NCBI GenBank assembly: GCA_963837815.1
Contig: CAWIOS010000013.1
Coordinates: forward strand, 1,116,001-1,180,000
Direction: 5' to 3'
DNA: 64,000 bases
Origin: Fen-1273 sp963837815
GTDB taxonomy: Bacteria > Bacteroidota > Ignavibacteria > UBA10030 > UBA6906
In this document: in pieces, positions 45,393-55,011 of the stretch
How positions within the stretch are numbered: the stretch's first letter is position 1
Layout: every line of letters begins with the position of its first letter
Notes under the pieces: generated by a model
What the model was told of the DNA's origin: nothing
The model's input: the letters and a program-made list of their open reading frames with translations, nothing else
The model's database searches: none
Program-made: the position numbers and the translations under genes

Positions 45393-45469
45393 GCGAGGGA
45401 TTCGAACCCCCAAGCCCTTGCGGGCGCCGGTTTTCAAGACCGGTGCAATAGCCGTTCTGCCAGCTCTCC
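45393..45469 (-). repeat. right attachment core, tRNA-Ser copy lacking its 3' acceptor
   Basis: Identical over 77 bases to 33894-33970. The 3' acceptor strand reads GCAATTC instead of GCTCTCC, so GGAGAGC cannot pair fully and the copy is unlikely to give a working tRNA. Confidence 0.88.
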
Positions 45470-45651
45470 GGGGGAAAAACAGCTCAAAAACTCGATCTAT
45501 TCGGGCCAAAAATCCAACTAACCACACCATCACGAGGGATTGTTGTTAGCAATTTGTTAGCAATATTCCCTCATCATCACAACGGACTGGAGCAACTCTG
45601 ATCGAGAATATATGGAAAAATGTTTGCCTCATCAACTCTTCGCCCAAGCTC

Positions 45652-45695
45652 AAAAAAAAGAAAATCCCTCCCGGAGCAGTCGCGCAGGGAGGGAT
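45652..45695 (-). terminator. rho-independent terminator
   Basis: ATCCCTCCC (45664-45672) and GGGAGGGAT (45687-45695) form a nine-base stem. On the minus strand it is followed by a T-rich tract (complement of AAAAAAAAGAAA). Confidence 0.75.
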
Positions 45696-45700
45696 GTAAC

Positions 45701-45838
45701 AGTATGTAATACTATATAAAGGGGAAATAAATCAGATTCACCCTTGATTTTCCTCGCTCGTTTTGATGTCACTGCTACCGTTAGGGGTAGACTCTGCTAC
45801 AGTTACAGGCAGACTTTGCGACACTTGGAGGTGGGGTT
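45701..45838 (+). repeat. palindrome plus 22-bp iteron-like module, first copy
   Basis: AGTATGTAATACT followed by TATATAAAGGGG (45701-45724). Then, 48 bases on, there are three tandem 22-bp units at 45773, 45795 and 45817 (units start TGCTACCGTTA, TGCTACAGTTA, TGCGACACTTG; the third is degenerate). The same layout recurs at 62101-62237. Direct repeats of about two helical turns are typical of replication iterons or cooperative protein-binding sites. Confidence 0.6.
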
Positions 45839-46288
45839 TCCTCATTGCCTTGAACGTCGAACTGTCCAGATGGAGTCGGTCGAGCTTCTTCACCTTTGCT
45901 CCGGCAACGTCTACCTCAAAGTCCTTCAAGTAGCCGATCGTCTTGGCATACTCGTACAGCTCGGTGAGCCTCCTCCTTATTCGGTTGCTCTGTCGGGCGT
46001 CCAGTAGCGCTCCCATTCGGAGAGCATACGCAATCAGGATGGATGGTGGTGTGCGACAAATGCCACTGCCAGGTTGCGTTCGGCCTGGAGGTCATGAATT
46101 AGTTCTGACCCACGGTCACCTCGCACCCGCGTCCGTTGTCCCGGAAGGGCGGGACTTTCTGATATACAGTTCATCGATTGACAGACTTTTCTCATGGTCT
46201 CTCCGGATTCCCGGACATGGGACCCCATTCCCCTAACTGTTTCTTCAGTTTCACATGCTTTCTGTGAGTAGACTATTGATAGTATCAA
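45738..46288 (-). pseudogene. possible frameshifted gene, Rep-like by context
   Basis: Two minus-strand frames read on from each other: RVRGDRGSELIHDLQAE with NLAVAFVAHHHP (from 46288) and, after a shift near 46035, ILIAYALRMGALLDARQSN with RIRRRLTELYEYAKTIGYL (to 45738). The second part is a helical, basic domain. Iteron-like repeats overlap its 3' end and a terminator follows. A replication-initiator relation is only a guess; the frames might also be unrelated. Confidence 0.35.
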
Positions 46289-46584
46289 TGCGGCCGGTTA
46301 CATTTCCCGCAATGCAGATAGGTCGACAAGCGGATGAGCTGCTGTGGCCTCCGTGTCTGACCTGAGAACGTGAGTTCTCCCGACATCTCTCTCGTTGCGC
46401 TCCCACGTCTCTCACCGCACCGCAGCCATCGGCATTGGAATAACTCTTTCACGACTTTCGAAATACCGTGACTTGATCTTGGAGTTGGTGAGCCGCCGGG
46501 TTTTTGCCGCCATTATCAAAGACTCACTGACCCTATCTCAAGTTGGTTCATCCGGTTCGCAGGTCCACCAGATGGACGTGTGAC
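46289..46584. other. intergenic stretch
   Basis: About 300 bases before the T9SS-exported protein. Apart from a probable promoter region I see nothing. Confidence 0.35.
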
Positions 46585-48759
46585 ATGAAAGCGACTCCAC
46601 TCGTCATTATCTTAACCCTTTTTCTTTTGTGGCAGCCTGCAGAGTGCCAATGGGTACAAACGAACGGACCGTATGGAGGGACAATACTTTCTCTCGCAGT
46701 GATGGACTCCGTTATTCTTGCGGGTACTCAATACTGCGGGGCTTACTATTCCACGGACTATGGGGAAAATTGGAGTCCAATCGATGGGATACCGAATACT
46801 GCGGATGTCAGTTGGTTCGCAGTTTATGGTCACACTATCGTCGCAGCAATAGAGGATTCTAGTCCACCAGAGCCGCGAATCCTCATATCAACGAATGGAG
46901 GTAAGAATTGGCATCCCAGTGCTACACAAGTTTATGGCCCGATAGCTTTTGCCGACTCAATTCTGTTTATAGGAACTTTTTCAGTTGGCATGTCTCTTTC
47001 GACGGATTTTGGCGAAACCTGGAATGCGGCGAATAATGGGATCGGACATTTGCAGGCATACGCGTTGGCTGTCGCTCAAGGAACTGATAGCGAAAACGGC
47101 AAACGCATTTACGCCGCGACCGACAGCGGCCTCTTTGTTTCCACAGATTTTGGCACAAACTGGGCTGAAGTTGACTCTGGGATGGGGGAGAAATATGTGA
47201 TTTCTGTTGCGGCCATCGGCATGAATGTAGTCGTAAGTACTTTTCACAGTGGAGTTTTCTTTAGCACGAATGGCGGCACAACTTGGTCGGCTGCGAATAC
47301 CCAGATGAGTCAATGCGATTGTTTTTCGGTATCGGACTCCACGATTTTTGCTGGAACAGGATCTGGCCTCTTTCGATCAACAGATAAGGGAAATAGTTGG
47401 ATTCCGGTCAACAATGGTTTTCCAGCATCTTATCAGTCGATTCATGCCATTGCTGTAGTACCAAAGAAGACAAGCAGCGCGACCCCCATCCTCTTTGCCG
47501 GAATCTATTACAAGGGAGTTTTCCGATCGACCAACAATGGCGCAAACTGGGAGTCAGTCTGCCATGGTATACTTGCTCATTCAATAGAGTTTGTTGGAAC
47601 ATCGCCTATTGGAAATGGAGGGATGAACCTCTTTGCAGACTGTCTTGATGGAGCCGGGGGGCTTTTTATTTCAAGCGATAAGGGTGTGAGCTGGAGGGAA
47701 GATACGACGGCCGTCTCCTCTCAAATTACATCCCTTGCGGAATCTGGCAACAATCTTCTTATCAGCACAGCAGATGCAGGAATTTTTCGTTCCAAGGACT
47801 ACGGAATAACATGGAGTCCAATCGACAGCGGCTTGGACAATCCGGTGAATATCGGATTGAAAGTGACCTCCTTCACCTCACTCGCTGGTTCGGGAACGGA
47901 TATCTACGCTAGTAGCTTCTGGGTGTTTCGATCTGCAAATGGTGGCGACAGCTGGACGTGCCAAGGCGTACCTGTTCTCTTCAAAGGGGGATCGTACTAC
48001 CAATGTGCAGTCACTTCATTAGCTGCTGTTGATAGTGATCTCTTTGCAGGAACCTACAACACAGGGCTATTTCTGTCCACTGATAAGGGCATCACCTGGA
48101 GCCCGATCGACAATGGATTTTTGGGCATGTATGTTATCACATTAGCAGCGTCAGGGACCACGATTGTCTCCGCGACAAGCGACGCGGGTGTCTTTCGTTC
48201 CACAGACCTTGGTGCAAACTGGACATCCGTGAATAATGGGTTAACGAGTTTGAATGTATGGTCTTTAGTAATATGTGGAAAGGAAATATTTGCGGGGACA
48301 ATCGGCGGAGGAGTATCCGTATCTACGGTTGGCGGAACAGTCTGGACCCCGGCAAACACCGGATTGACACCGACCGACGTTTTTTGTCTTGCAGCATCCA
48401 GCACTGATTTATATTGCGCGACTCGTTTCGGCGGAATCTGGCGAAGGCCATTATCCGAGATGACAGGTGTGGAAACGAAGAGCAATGCGAGCCCGAGGCA
48501 GTATGTTTTGCGGCAAAACTACCCTAACCCGTTCAACCCGAGCACGACGATACGCTACGAGTTGCCACACTCTTCACGAGTAAGTCTGAAAGTCTTCAAT
48601 TTGCTCGGGCAGGAAGTCATAACGCTGGTGAATGAGGAGAAATCGGTGGGGGTCTACACAGTTCAGTTCAACGGGTCAGCACTTGCGAGCGGGGTCTACT
48701 TTTACCGTCTCCAGGCCGGCGAATATGTTGATACGAAAAAAATGCTTTTTGTCAAGTGA
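46585..48759 (+). CDS. BNR/photosystem-like repeat protein with T9SS sorting domain
   Basis: 724 residues: signal peptide (LVIILTLFLLWQPAECQ), then about ten repeats of the kind STDYGENWSPIDGIP / STNGGTTWSAANT (Asp-box, sialidase-type beta-propeller). The C-terminal Por sorting domain reads LRQNYPNPFNPSTTIRYELP and ends YFYRLQAGEYVDTKKMLFVK. It is exported across the outer membrane by type IX secretion. The propeller is probably structural or ligand-binding; no sialidase catalytic residues are identified. A terminator follows. Confidence 0.85.
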   Translation: MKATPLVIILTLFLLWQPAECQWVQTNGPYGGTILSLAVMDSVILAGTQYCGAYYSTDYGENWSPIDGIPNTADVSWFAVYGHTIVAAIEDSSPPEPRILISTNGGKNWHPSATQVYGPIAFADSILFIGTFSVGMSLSTDFGETWNAANNGIGHLQAYALAVAQGTDSENGKRIYAATDSGLFVSTDFGTNWAEVDSGMGEKYVISVAAIGMNVVVSTFHSGVFFSTNGGTTWSAANTQMSQCDCFSVSDSTIFAGTGSGLFRSTDKGNSWIPVNNGFPASYQSIHAIAVVPKKTSSATPILFAGIYYKGVFRSTNNGANWESVCHGILAHSIEFVGTSPIGNGGMNLFADCLDGAGGLFISSDKGVSWREDTTAVSSQITSLAESGNNLLISTADAGIFRSKDYGITWSPIDSGLDNPVNIGLKVTSFTSLAGSGTDIYASSFWVFRSANGGDSWTCQGVPVLFKGGSYYQCAVTSLAAVDSDLFAGTYNTGLFLSTDKGITWSPIDNGFLGMYVITLAASGTTIVSATSDAGVFRSTDLGANWTSVNNGLTSLNVWSLVICGKEIFAGTIGGGVSVSTVGGTVWTPANTGLTPTDVFCLAASSTDLYCATRFGGIWRRPLSEMTGVETKSNASPRQYVLRQNYPNPFNPSTTIRYELPHSSRVSLKVFNLLGQEVITLVNEEKSVGVYTVQFNGSALASGVYFYRLQAGEYVDTKKMLFVK

Positions 48760-48783
48760 ACTTGGAGGATGCATTGCTGTCAG

Positions 48784-48811
48784 AGCCCGGGCAGCGTTGT
48801 CCGGGCTTTTG
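48784..48811 (+). terminator. rho-independent terminator
   Basis: AGCCCGG and CCGGGCT pair around a 10-base loop, followed by TTTT on the plus strand. It lies 25 bases after the T9SS gene and may also stop the leftward gene that ends at 48812. Confidence 0.75.
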
Positions 48812-49168
48812 TTAATACACCGTGACCTTCGGAAAGTCCTCCCGAATAATCTGTTTCTGTTGTTCACCAAGATCGGACGTTTCGCTCAGGACCCTCATCT
48901 GCTGATCCTGGGCGCCTACTGGTCCCACGTCGTCCAGGGTTGACCGATTGAGGTCGCCGATACCTCCGAAAACGCCAATAGGCCTGAAAATTACGACCAC
49001 AAAAAAATCCTGAGATCGATTTATCACTTTACAAATCCGTTCAGACCCTGCTTCGATGTTTCGACCTGGGCTTGTTCGAGTAGAAGGGTGGTATGGATAC
49101 TTATGTACCCGGTCGATGTTGAGGCTCGAAACGGGTCCTCTTCCGGGTAAAAGAAGGTGGTTGAGCAT
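48812..49168 (-). CDS. hypothetical protein downstream of the sigma-like gene
   Basis: 118 residues; the second half reads as a coherent soluble domain (VVVIFRPIGVFGGIGDLNRS, ETSDLGEQQKQIIREDFPKV). The ATG lies 16 bases after the stop of the gene at 49185, with AGAAGG upstream, so the two could form an operon. No family is recognised. Confidence 0.45.
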   Translation of the reverse strand: MLNHLLLPGRGPVSSLNIDRVHKYPYHPSTRTSPGRNIEAGSERICKVINRSQDFFVVVIFRPIGVFGGIGDLNRSTLDDVGPVGAQDQQMRVLSETSDLGEQQKQIIREDFPKVTVY

Positions 49169-49184
49169 CTCAACCTTCTATCGT

Positions 49185-49679
49185 TCACACCAGATGCTCG
49201 ATCGCCTTCGATCGCACTTCAGCCTTAATCTTCCTCACAGTCCCGACGTCAAGTCCGAGGTTATTTGCAGATTCCTTTTCAGTGAAACCCCAGACGATCT
49301 GTTCGGCTACCATCTGCTCCTCATCCGAGAGATCATCTTCAAATCCCGCCACGATACATTGTCCAAAAGGGTCACGATCATAGCTGGACACGAAAGCACT
49401 CAGCGGAGTTTTGTCGTGGCCAACTACGGCATCGAGAGAGACTGGATTGTGATGCCAGACATCCTGCAGGCTCTTTCCTCCGTCATGAACTCCGACGATA
49501 GAACGCTTGTTCTCTCGAGCGCGCCACTTCATGTAGTTCACCAGGAGCGGCATTGATGATTTCGGGCCGAGACGATTGCTCTCCTGCCATGCAAGCAAAA
49601 CGAGTTCATCTCTGTCATCGGGGTCGTTCAGCATCTTCATGGCGTATCGCTGGAGGGTGTGGAACTCTTGCGTCGACAT
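49185..49679 (-). CDS. sigma-70 region-4-like DNA-binding protein
   Basis: 164 residues. The C-terminal helix-turn-helix EKESANNLGLDVGTVRKIK resembles sigma region 4. The N-terminal part (RYAMKMLNDPDDRDELVLLA, MPLLVNYMKWRARENKR) resembles region 2 of short phage- or ECF-type sigma-like proteins. It could direct or modify transcription of accessory genes. The start follows GAGGAGAG. Confidence 0.6.
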   Translation of the reverse strand: MSTQEFHTLQRYAMKMLNDPDDRDELVLLAWQESNRLGPKSSMPLLVNYMKWRARENKRSIVGVHDGGKSLQDVWHHNPVSLDAVVGHDKTPLSAFVSSYDRDPFGQCIVAGFEDDLSDEEQMVAEQIVWGFTEKESANNLGLDVGTVRKIKAEVRSKAIEHLV

Positions 49680-49807
49680 AGCTCTCCTCTGGATTGGGAA
49701 GGGATGGGTGATTCACCTTCTCTTATTCCAGATTTCAGGAGAGCTTTAAATGCGGAGAGCCCGACCCTCGCGGATTGGGCTCTCGGCAATCACGTCATGC
49801 GGGATCT

Positions 49808-50493
49808 AGAGAGTAGGAGAAGGAGCGCAGCGCAACGCTGTAACTCCTTCTCCCCTCGTTAAACCGTACGTGAAGTTTTCCCTCATACGGCTTACCTGAA
49901 CCTTACCACGATGGGCGCATCGTGCGACACCCTCCAAATATCCCGAGGCTGGTACGCTTGGTACTCCCTGAGGGAGAATGCTCGCCCCGTCCATTCTTTA
50001 GATGTCTAAGTTCAGCAGAGACTCTTCCTTCCTGTCTGCTTTCACAGACGATCGTAAGTACTGCGGTCTCATCTGCCACCCTGCCAGGTTCCGCCCATTT
50101 CGTTTCCTTATAAGGCGGGGTGCTCGCGCGTTACCGAGTGGAGCCTCGGCTCGTGGCCCGGCGAGGGCTTCCCAAGTCCCGTTCCTGTTCTTTCCGTCCA
50201 TGTCGTCGCTCATACCCCGGAGGCGCTGCGTCGCCGTGTGCTCTCTGTTCTCGGTGCGCAGTCGGAGACTTCGCCCATAAAATAGGGGCTCGTCCACCTC
50301 ACTGTTCTTTACGAGGCTACCTGTGCGTTCACACTACATTACAACCTGGACGTTTGCGTTGCACCCTTGCAGGTTACGTTGTCGAGTCGCTTAGCATGAG
50401 GCCGTTTCCAACCTCACACCGACTCCTCGCTACGTGGCTTCCAGAGTCTCACCACGATCGGGACTTGGAGGCAGAGCGCCCTCGCCTCCGCAC
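49808..50493 (-). mobile_element. ORF-less group II intron (approximate ends)
   Basis: On the minus strand a GTGCGG at 50493 fits the group II 5' consensus. About 600 bases of structured, GC-rich sequence follow, then domain V (49861-49893), a domain VI hairpin with GAGAAGGAG and CTCCTTCTC and a nearby unpaired A, and a CTACTCTCT end near 49808. No reverse-transcriptase frame is present. The intron must rely on another protein or be fossil. It lies between the metalloprotease gene and the sigma-like gene. Exact splice sites are not certain. Confidence 0.65.
49861..49893 (-). ncRNA. group II intron domain V
   Basis: A 33-base hairpin with the catalytic AGC, AAGCCGT/ACGGTTT stem, a two-base bulge and a GAAA-type loop. 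It matches the universal domain V form almost base for base. Confidence 0.8.
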
Positions 50494-50525
50494 CCGACAA
50501 GAACAGGATCAGTTTACCTTGGCGC

Positions 50526-52646
50526 TCATTTCAAAAGCATAAGTTTGACAACTTTGCTAAACCGAATTTGACTAAGCTCGTCAGTCACCGTCAGACGAAC
50601 GTAATAGGTTCCGCTTGAAATTGAAGACGCATCCCAATTTACAGAGTATTTACCTGCATCGTAGGCTCCACTGACTAGACTCACAATCGAGCGCCCTATA
50701 TCATAGACAGTTATCGAAACATTTCCGGCTACAGGAAGCGCGAACTCTATCGTTGTACTCGGGTTGAATGGGTTTGGATAGGCTTCTGTTAACGAATATT
50801 CCGTCGGGTGCGGGGAACTCTCGATTACCGGCGGAGCCAGCTTTGGCTGACAATTATAATCAACATGGAGCGTTGATGACTTGGTGAGGCCCATCCCATT
50901 GTCTGTAAGGTCGCATCTCATGTCAAAGGCATGGCCCCCCATCGTCCGGCTTTGAGATTGAGATGTTCCCAGTGCCACCCACCCTCCGGAATACTGATCC
51001 TCGTAATACCACTGATAAGTGAAGCTCTGTGATCCTCCAGAAACGGAGGCGGACCACGTTCCATTTTGCTTAAGCTGCAAGCAGTCAGGGCCCGTGACGT
51101 TGATGTTTCCTAACGAATCGTAGTCTATCCCTCTTTGATAGAACGAATTTGCAATCACTTGGACATGCGAGCCATTGTTTAGCGAGCGATCCTGTTCGAT
51201 TATCTTCTGGCGCGCAATGCTGAATGTCGAGTTCACCGTTAGGCTCGAAATAGAGTTCATCGTCAAGTATGCTGCTGTTGAGCTCAAAGTGCTACGCAAT
51301 TGCCATAGACAGTACGACCAAAACCCACCAGCGATATAGCGGCCCACTGTACCATTGTGTTGGTTCTTCCAGTTTGTGTAACCGGCGTACGTTGTGAAAT
51401 CGGGGTTAGTTATATCCCGCATTTGATCAGGCCACGCGCAATCGTTGATCTGTGTGCGATTTGTATAGTCCGCCGCAAAGAAATCAGCCATCCCTTCGGA
51501 AATTCCCCCTTGCTCATTATCCTGAGACGATGAGAAATTGACGCCAAGGGAAGCGGCGGCAAAGTGTGAGTATTCGTGGTAAGAGACCTTGTCTTCACGA
51601 GCAGGGTCACCACATCCGTCTCCAAGCAAAATGCCCCCACCGGTCCATCCCCCGGCACAACTCCCGCCGCCGTATGGCGCTGTGTGGACATACACACTTA
51701 CCTGTTCGCTGATCAATGATGACCAATAAGAATGCGCGTTCTCCATGAAATAGTACGCCTGTGCTTCATCGAAATGAGGATCGGACGTGTTATAGCTGAA
51801 GTTTTCCTGTTCGTTATACGCTCGAGTTCCACTTGTGTTTACGTATACATAGGTTCACTCGAGTTGCGCATCTCCTGCCAAATCGTGCAACGTTACGCTC
51901 GAGGGCGAGTAATCGATGCATGGCGAATGGTTGTACCCTTGAGCACTCCCATCAACCCCGAGGATCTGACGGTATTGATCGAGAATTGCTCCTGTCTTTG
52001 CGTCGACAATGTACCTCCAGCTAACGAGCGATGCGGTTTCCGGGATCTGCATGATCCATGCCAAATGGTACATGCTGTCTCTGCGCACAACGCTCAAACT
52101 GGATGAGAGGAGGCTGTCTTTCAGTGAGTATCCAAAGGCCACATTGGCTGATGCAACTGATCTCGCTTCTGCAACAGTAATAAGTGGATGAGTGTCAATG
52201 TTGATATTCCGGAAGAAGCTTCCTGATGCTGACAACACTTTGGCACCGGGCAGCACTGTGACAACGTACTCACCGCCGTCAACTGGAATCGTCTTGTATC
52301 TCTGCTGAAACCTGATATAGGTAACGCCGTTGAATTGAGCCACACGAACCTGCTCCCAAGTGTCGCTCACGTCCGCTTGCACGAGCAGGGCATTCAGAGC
52401 GGCAAGAAATATTGACCCAGAACGAACAGGATCCGAATCAAGCGACCGGGCTTTGCCTAATATCACCATGTCTGGAGTCCCAAGTTCGTTACCCCAGTGG
52501 ACGGCTAAGCCGTTGTTGTATTGGATTTGCAGAGTCTGCAAAGCAGCAAGCTGGCCGGAATCAGGCAGTACAGGTTGCGAAAAGGTCCGTGCAATGAACA
52601 GCATAAGAAAGGAAAGAGCTATAGCTAAGAACATGGGCCGTTTCAT
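50526..52646 (-). pseudogene. secreted metalloprotease with T9SS domain, split by a TGA codon
   Basis: One frame of about 706 codons interrupted only by TGA at 51855-51857. The first part (start 52646, GGAGGT site) has a signal peptide and an FTP/PepSY-like propeptide of thermolysin-type enzymes. After the TGA the same frame continues TYVYVNTSGTRAYNEQENF and reaches the zinc motif HEYSH with GISEGMADFFAADY downstream. An Ig-like domain and a T9SS sorting domain (TEAYPNPFNPSTTIEFALP) follow. A single GGA-to-TGA change would explain it. Translation from the internal ATG at 51746 would lack signal and propeptide. An IS256 element sits just upstream. Confidence 0.82.
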
Positions 52647-52669
52647 GTGACCTCCGTTCGATGTTGAGA

Positions 52670-53967
52670 GGTAGTATCTTAGAGTCTGTGTAAAATGAAA
52701 ATCGGGTGATCTTCCCGTATATTTTGTTCGCCAGAACGGAATACACGAAGGAGGAACCACCCGATGATACCACGACGCAAACGTACGGAGATCGCTGGAG
52801 AAAAGAAAGTCCCCACAGCTGCTGAGCTCCGCAGGCAGACATGGGCATCGATCGAGGGCATTGTTGCCGTCCTGATGAAGATCATGTTTGAGATCCTGCT
52901 GGACCGCGCTGCCACCGAGCAGATAGGGGCTTTGCCCTATGAACGGACCAGCAGCCGGAAGAACTACCGGAACGGGAGTTACAAGCGGAATCTAACCACC
53001 CGCTTCGGTTCAATCGAGGATCTGCTGGTACCTCGCTTCCGCGAAGGGGCCCTGCTCCATAGCCTCTTTGCCCCCTACCAGCAACGGACGGAAGATGTCG
53101 ATAAGGCATTGGGGACGCTGTTCTTAAACGGCATTAGCACGCATAAACTGAAGGGGATCGCCGAACAGCTCACAGGCCGGCCCGTAAGCGCCCAGACGGT
53201 CTCCACGATCGTCCAGAAATCCGACGAGGACCTTGCTCAGTACCGGACGAAGGCCATCGAGGACAAGTACGAGTACCTCTTCCTGGATGGCATCTACGAC
53301 AAAGTCCGTGAAATCGGCCTCGAACGTAAGGTTCTCCTCTGTGCCCTCGGCATCACCAAGGATGGCAAGAAGGAGATTCTCTCGTTCCGTCTGGTCGATT
53401 CCGAGAGTGAAGCGAACTGGACCGAGTTCCTAATCGACCTCAAAAACCGTGGGCTCAAGGGTAATGCCCTGCGGCTTATTACGACCGACGGTAACCCGGG
53501 TCTGAGGTCAACGCTCAAGCGGCTCTTCCCCTACAAACGGCATCAGCGGTGCATCTGGCACAAGATGACCAACGTCCAGGGAAGGGCCAGGAAACGCAAC
53601 CGCAGGGCGCTCATGGGCGAGTGTAAGACGATCTTCACCGCCACATCGCGACGTGAGGCCATCCATCGGTTCAAGACCTGGAAGAAACACTGGGAAATCG
53701 AAGAACCCTCGGCAGTCAAGTGTCTCGCGAAGGACCTCCGGGAATGCCTCACATACTTCGATCTGCCCAAAGAACACTGGAAGAGAATCCGAACGACAAA
53801 CGTTCTCGAACGCAGCTTCCGGGAGGTCAGACGCAGAACCCGACCGATGGGAGGAACCTTCGTCAACCCAGCGAGCGCTGAACGCATTCACCACAACGTC
53901 TTTGGACTGCTAAACAACAACTGGAAGAAACACCCGATTGCATTTACACAGAACTCTTGACATTACC
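52670..53967 (+). mobile_element. IS256-family insertion sequence
   Basis: 1298 bp with imperfect inverted ends (left GGTAGTATCTTAGAGTCTG, right end read in reverse GGTAATGTCAAGAGTTCTG, both leading to TGTAAA and ATCGGGTG). It is flanked by a perfect 9-bp duplication ATGTTGAGA at 52661-52669 and 53968-53976. It is complete and probably active or recently active. It lies 24 bases upstream of the metalloprotease start and so separates that gene from its original promoter. Confidence 0.88.
52764..53960 (+). CDS. IS256-family (mutator-type) transposase
   Basis: 398 residues with the DDE core of the family: FLDGIYDKVRE (Asp), LITTDGNPGLRSTLKRLFP (Asp), and IRTTNVLERSFREVRRR (Glu) near the C-terminus. 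CxxH-type segments include HQRCIWHKM. It is full length and uninterrupted, and fills the insertion sequence. Confidence 0.92.
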   Translation: MIPRRKRTEIAGEKKVPTAAELRRQTWASIEGIVAVLMKIMFEILLDRAATEQIGALPYERTSSRKNYRNGSYKRNLTTRFGSIEDLLVPRFREGALLHSLFAPYQQRTEDVDKALGTLFLNGISTHKLKGIAEQLTGRPVSAQTVSTIVQKSDEDLAQYRTKAIEDKYEYLFLDGIYDKVREIGLERKVLLCALGITKDGKKEILSFRLVDSESEANWTEFLIDLKNRGLKGNALRLITTDGNPGLRSTLKRLFPYKRHQRCIWHKMTNVQGRARKRNRRALMGECKTIFTATSRREAIHRFKTWKKHWEIEEPSAVKCLAKDLRECLTYFDLPKEHWKRIRTTNVLERSFREVRRRTRPMGGTFVNPASAERIHHNVFGLLNNNWKKHPIAFTQNS

Positions 53968-54066
53968 ATGTTGAGAGAGTTGATCACTAACAGCACAAGT
54001 GCTGGGCCACAGATGATGCTAGCTAAGACTGAATTCCCCCCCCATTGCTTATTATATTCACACTTG

Positions 54067-55011
54067 TTATCGAGACCAGTCTAACGCATCATAGGTAAGA
54101 GAGTTAAGGATGGTCCTCAGTCCAGTACCAGTGGCATTCATGACGCACACGGATCCGGTTTCCGATGATACCGGTGGGTACGTGCGAATGACAAACTGTG
54201 ATCCGTCCGGCGACCAGCGCGGCCCAGTGAACACCTCTGTTGGCGTGTCACCAATGACAAGTCTCAAACCAGTTGTGTCGATATTCATTGTATAAATTCC
54301 GGATAGTGCGAAACCAGTTGTTCCGGACCAAAATGCTAACTTTCTTCCATCGGGTGAAACACTAGGAGATCCAGTGTACCTATTGAAGTATGTCAGTCTT
54401 TGGAGGTCAGATCCGTCAGCATTCATAACATAGATTTCTCCACCTGATTGGGGTGGAACACCACGATTGCTGTCAAAGTAAATCTTCTTGCCGTCGGCAG
54501 AAAAACACGCGTCATCATCGTTGACCAACAGGTTTCCGGGGTTTGTGGTCAGCTGTCGAAACCCTGTGCCGTCAGCGTTGACAACGCAAATGTAGGAGCT
54601 CAAATCTCCGCCGCCATCACATAAGGGGCAGCTTACAAAGACAATTTGTGAGTTGTTGGGTGACCAACCCTTTACAGTTCCGATCACGTCTAGTGAATGT
54701 CGATTCTTACCGTCTGAGTCCATCTCAAAGATGTATTCGCCTCCAGTGCTACCATTTTCTGAAGAATTGAAAACTATCCGCAAGGCATCTGACGACCAGT
54801 AACCGTTGTGATTGTTGAATGGACCAGTGGTGAGCTGGCGAAGATCTGTCCCGTCTGGACTAATCGTAAAGAGTTGTTCGTTTCCGACACTGCCTGAGGT
54901 GAAAAGAATCCTGTTGTGATAGTCGATCGGGAACTCGCCCATATCATCGCAGGACAAGAACAAAGGCAATAGCAAAATGAGCAGAAGGGGAGCACTGCTA
55001 AGGAAGGACAC
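54067..55011 (-). CDS. lipoprotein with TolB-like (PD40) beta-propeller
   Basis: From a GTG at 55011 the protein starts VSFLSSAPLLLILLLPLFLSC, a lipoprotein signal. Six or so PD40 blades follow (LFTISPDGTDLRQLTTGP, ICVVNADGTGFRQLTTNP, IYVMNADGSDLQRLTYFN, PRWSPDGSQFVIRTY). An ATG at 55170 would add 53 residues before the signal and is less likely. It is probably a surface or periplasmic protein of unknown partner. Confidence 0.7.
   Translation of the reverse strand: MSFLSSAPLLLILLLPLFLSCDDMGEFPIDYHNRILFTSGSVGNEQLFTISPDGTDLRQLTTGPFNNHNGYWSSDALRIVFNSSENGSTGGEYIFEMDSDGKNRHSLDVIGTVKGWSPNNSQIVFVSCPLCDGGGDLSSYICVVNADGTGFRQLTTNPGNLLVNDDDACFSADGKKIYFDSNRGVPPQSGGEIYVMNADGSDLQRLTYFNRYTGSPSVSPDGRKLAFWSGTTGFALSGIYTMNIDTTGLRLVIGDTPTEVFTGPRWSPDGSQFVIRTYPPVSSETGSVCVMNATGTGLRTILNSLTYDALDWSR

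Larger units (their letters stand above)
33894..45469. mobile_element. integrative element at tRNA-Ser, ~11.5 kb
   Basis: Bounded by 77-bp identical tRNA-Ser repeats, with near-identical 24-bp arm-type repeats just inside each end (34021-34044 and 45338-45361) and a tyrosine integrase at the right end. Cargo: a pentapeptide-repeat membrane protein, a GYGSG-type protein, a three-gene unknown operon, a 412-residue unknown, a PARIS-like gene pair, a small unknown, and a cytochrome-like lipoprotein. No relaxase or conjugation gene is seen, so it is probably an integrative or mobilisable island rather than a self-transmissible one. Confidence 0.85.

Noticed and set aside
45393..45469. Second functional tRNA-Ser
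   Set aside because: Its 3' acceptor strand is replaced (GCAATTC), so the acceptor stem does not close.
49998..50297. 99-codon minus-strand frame
   Set aside because: Lies in the structured 5' part of the group II intron; composition reflects RNA structure rather than a protein.
50120..50542. 140-codon plus-strand frame
   Set aside because: Antisense to the intron, Arg/Pro/Cys-rich, no family.
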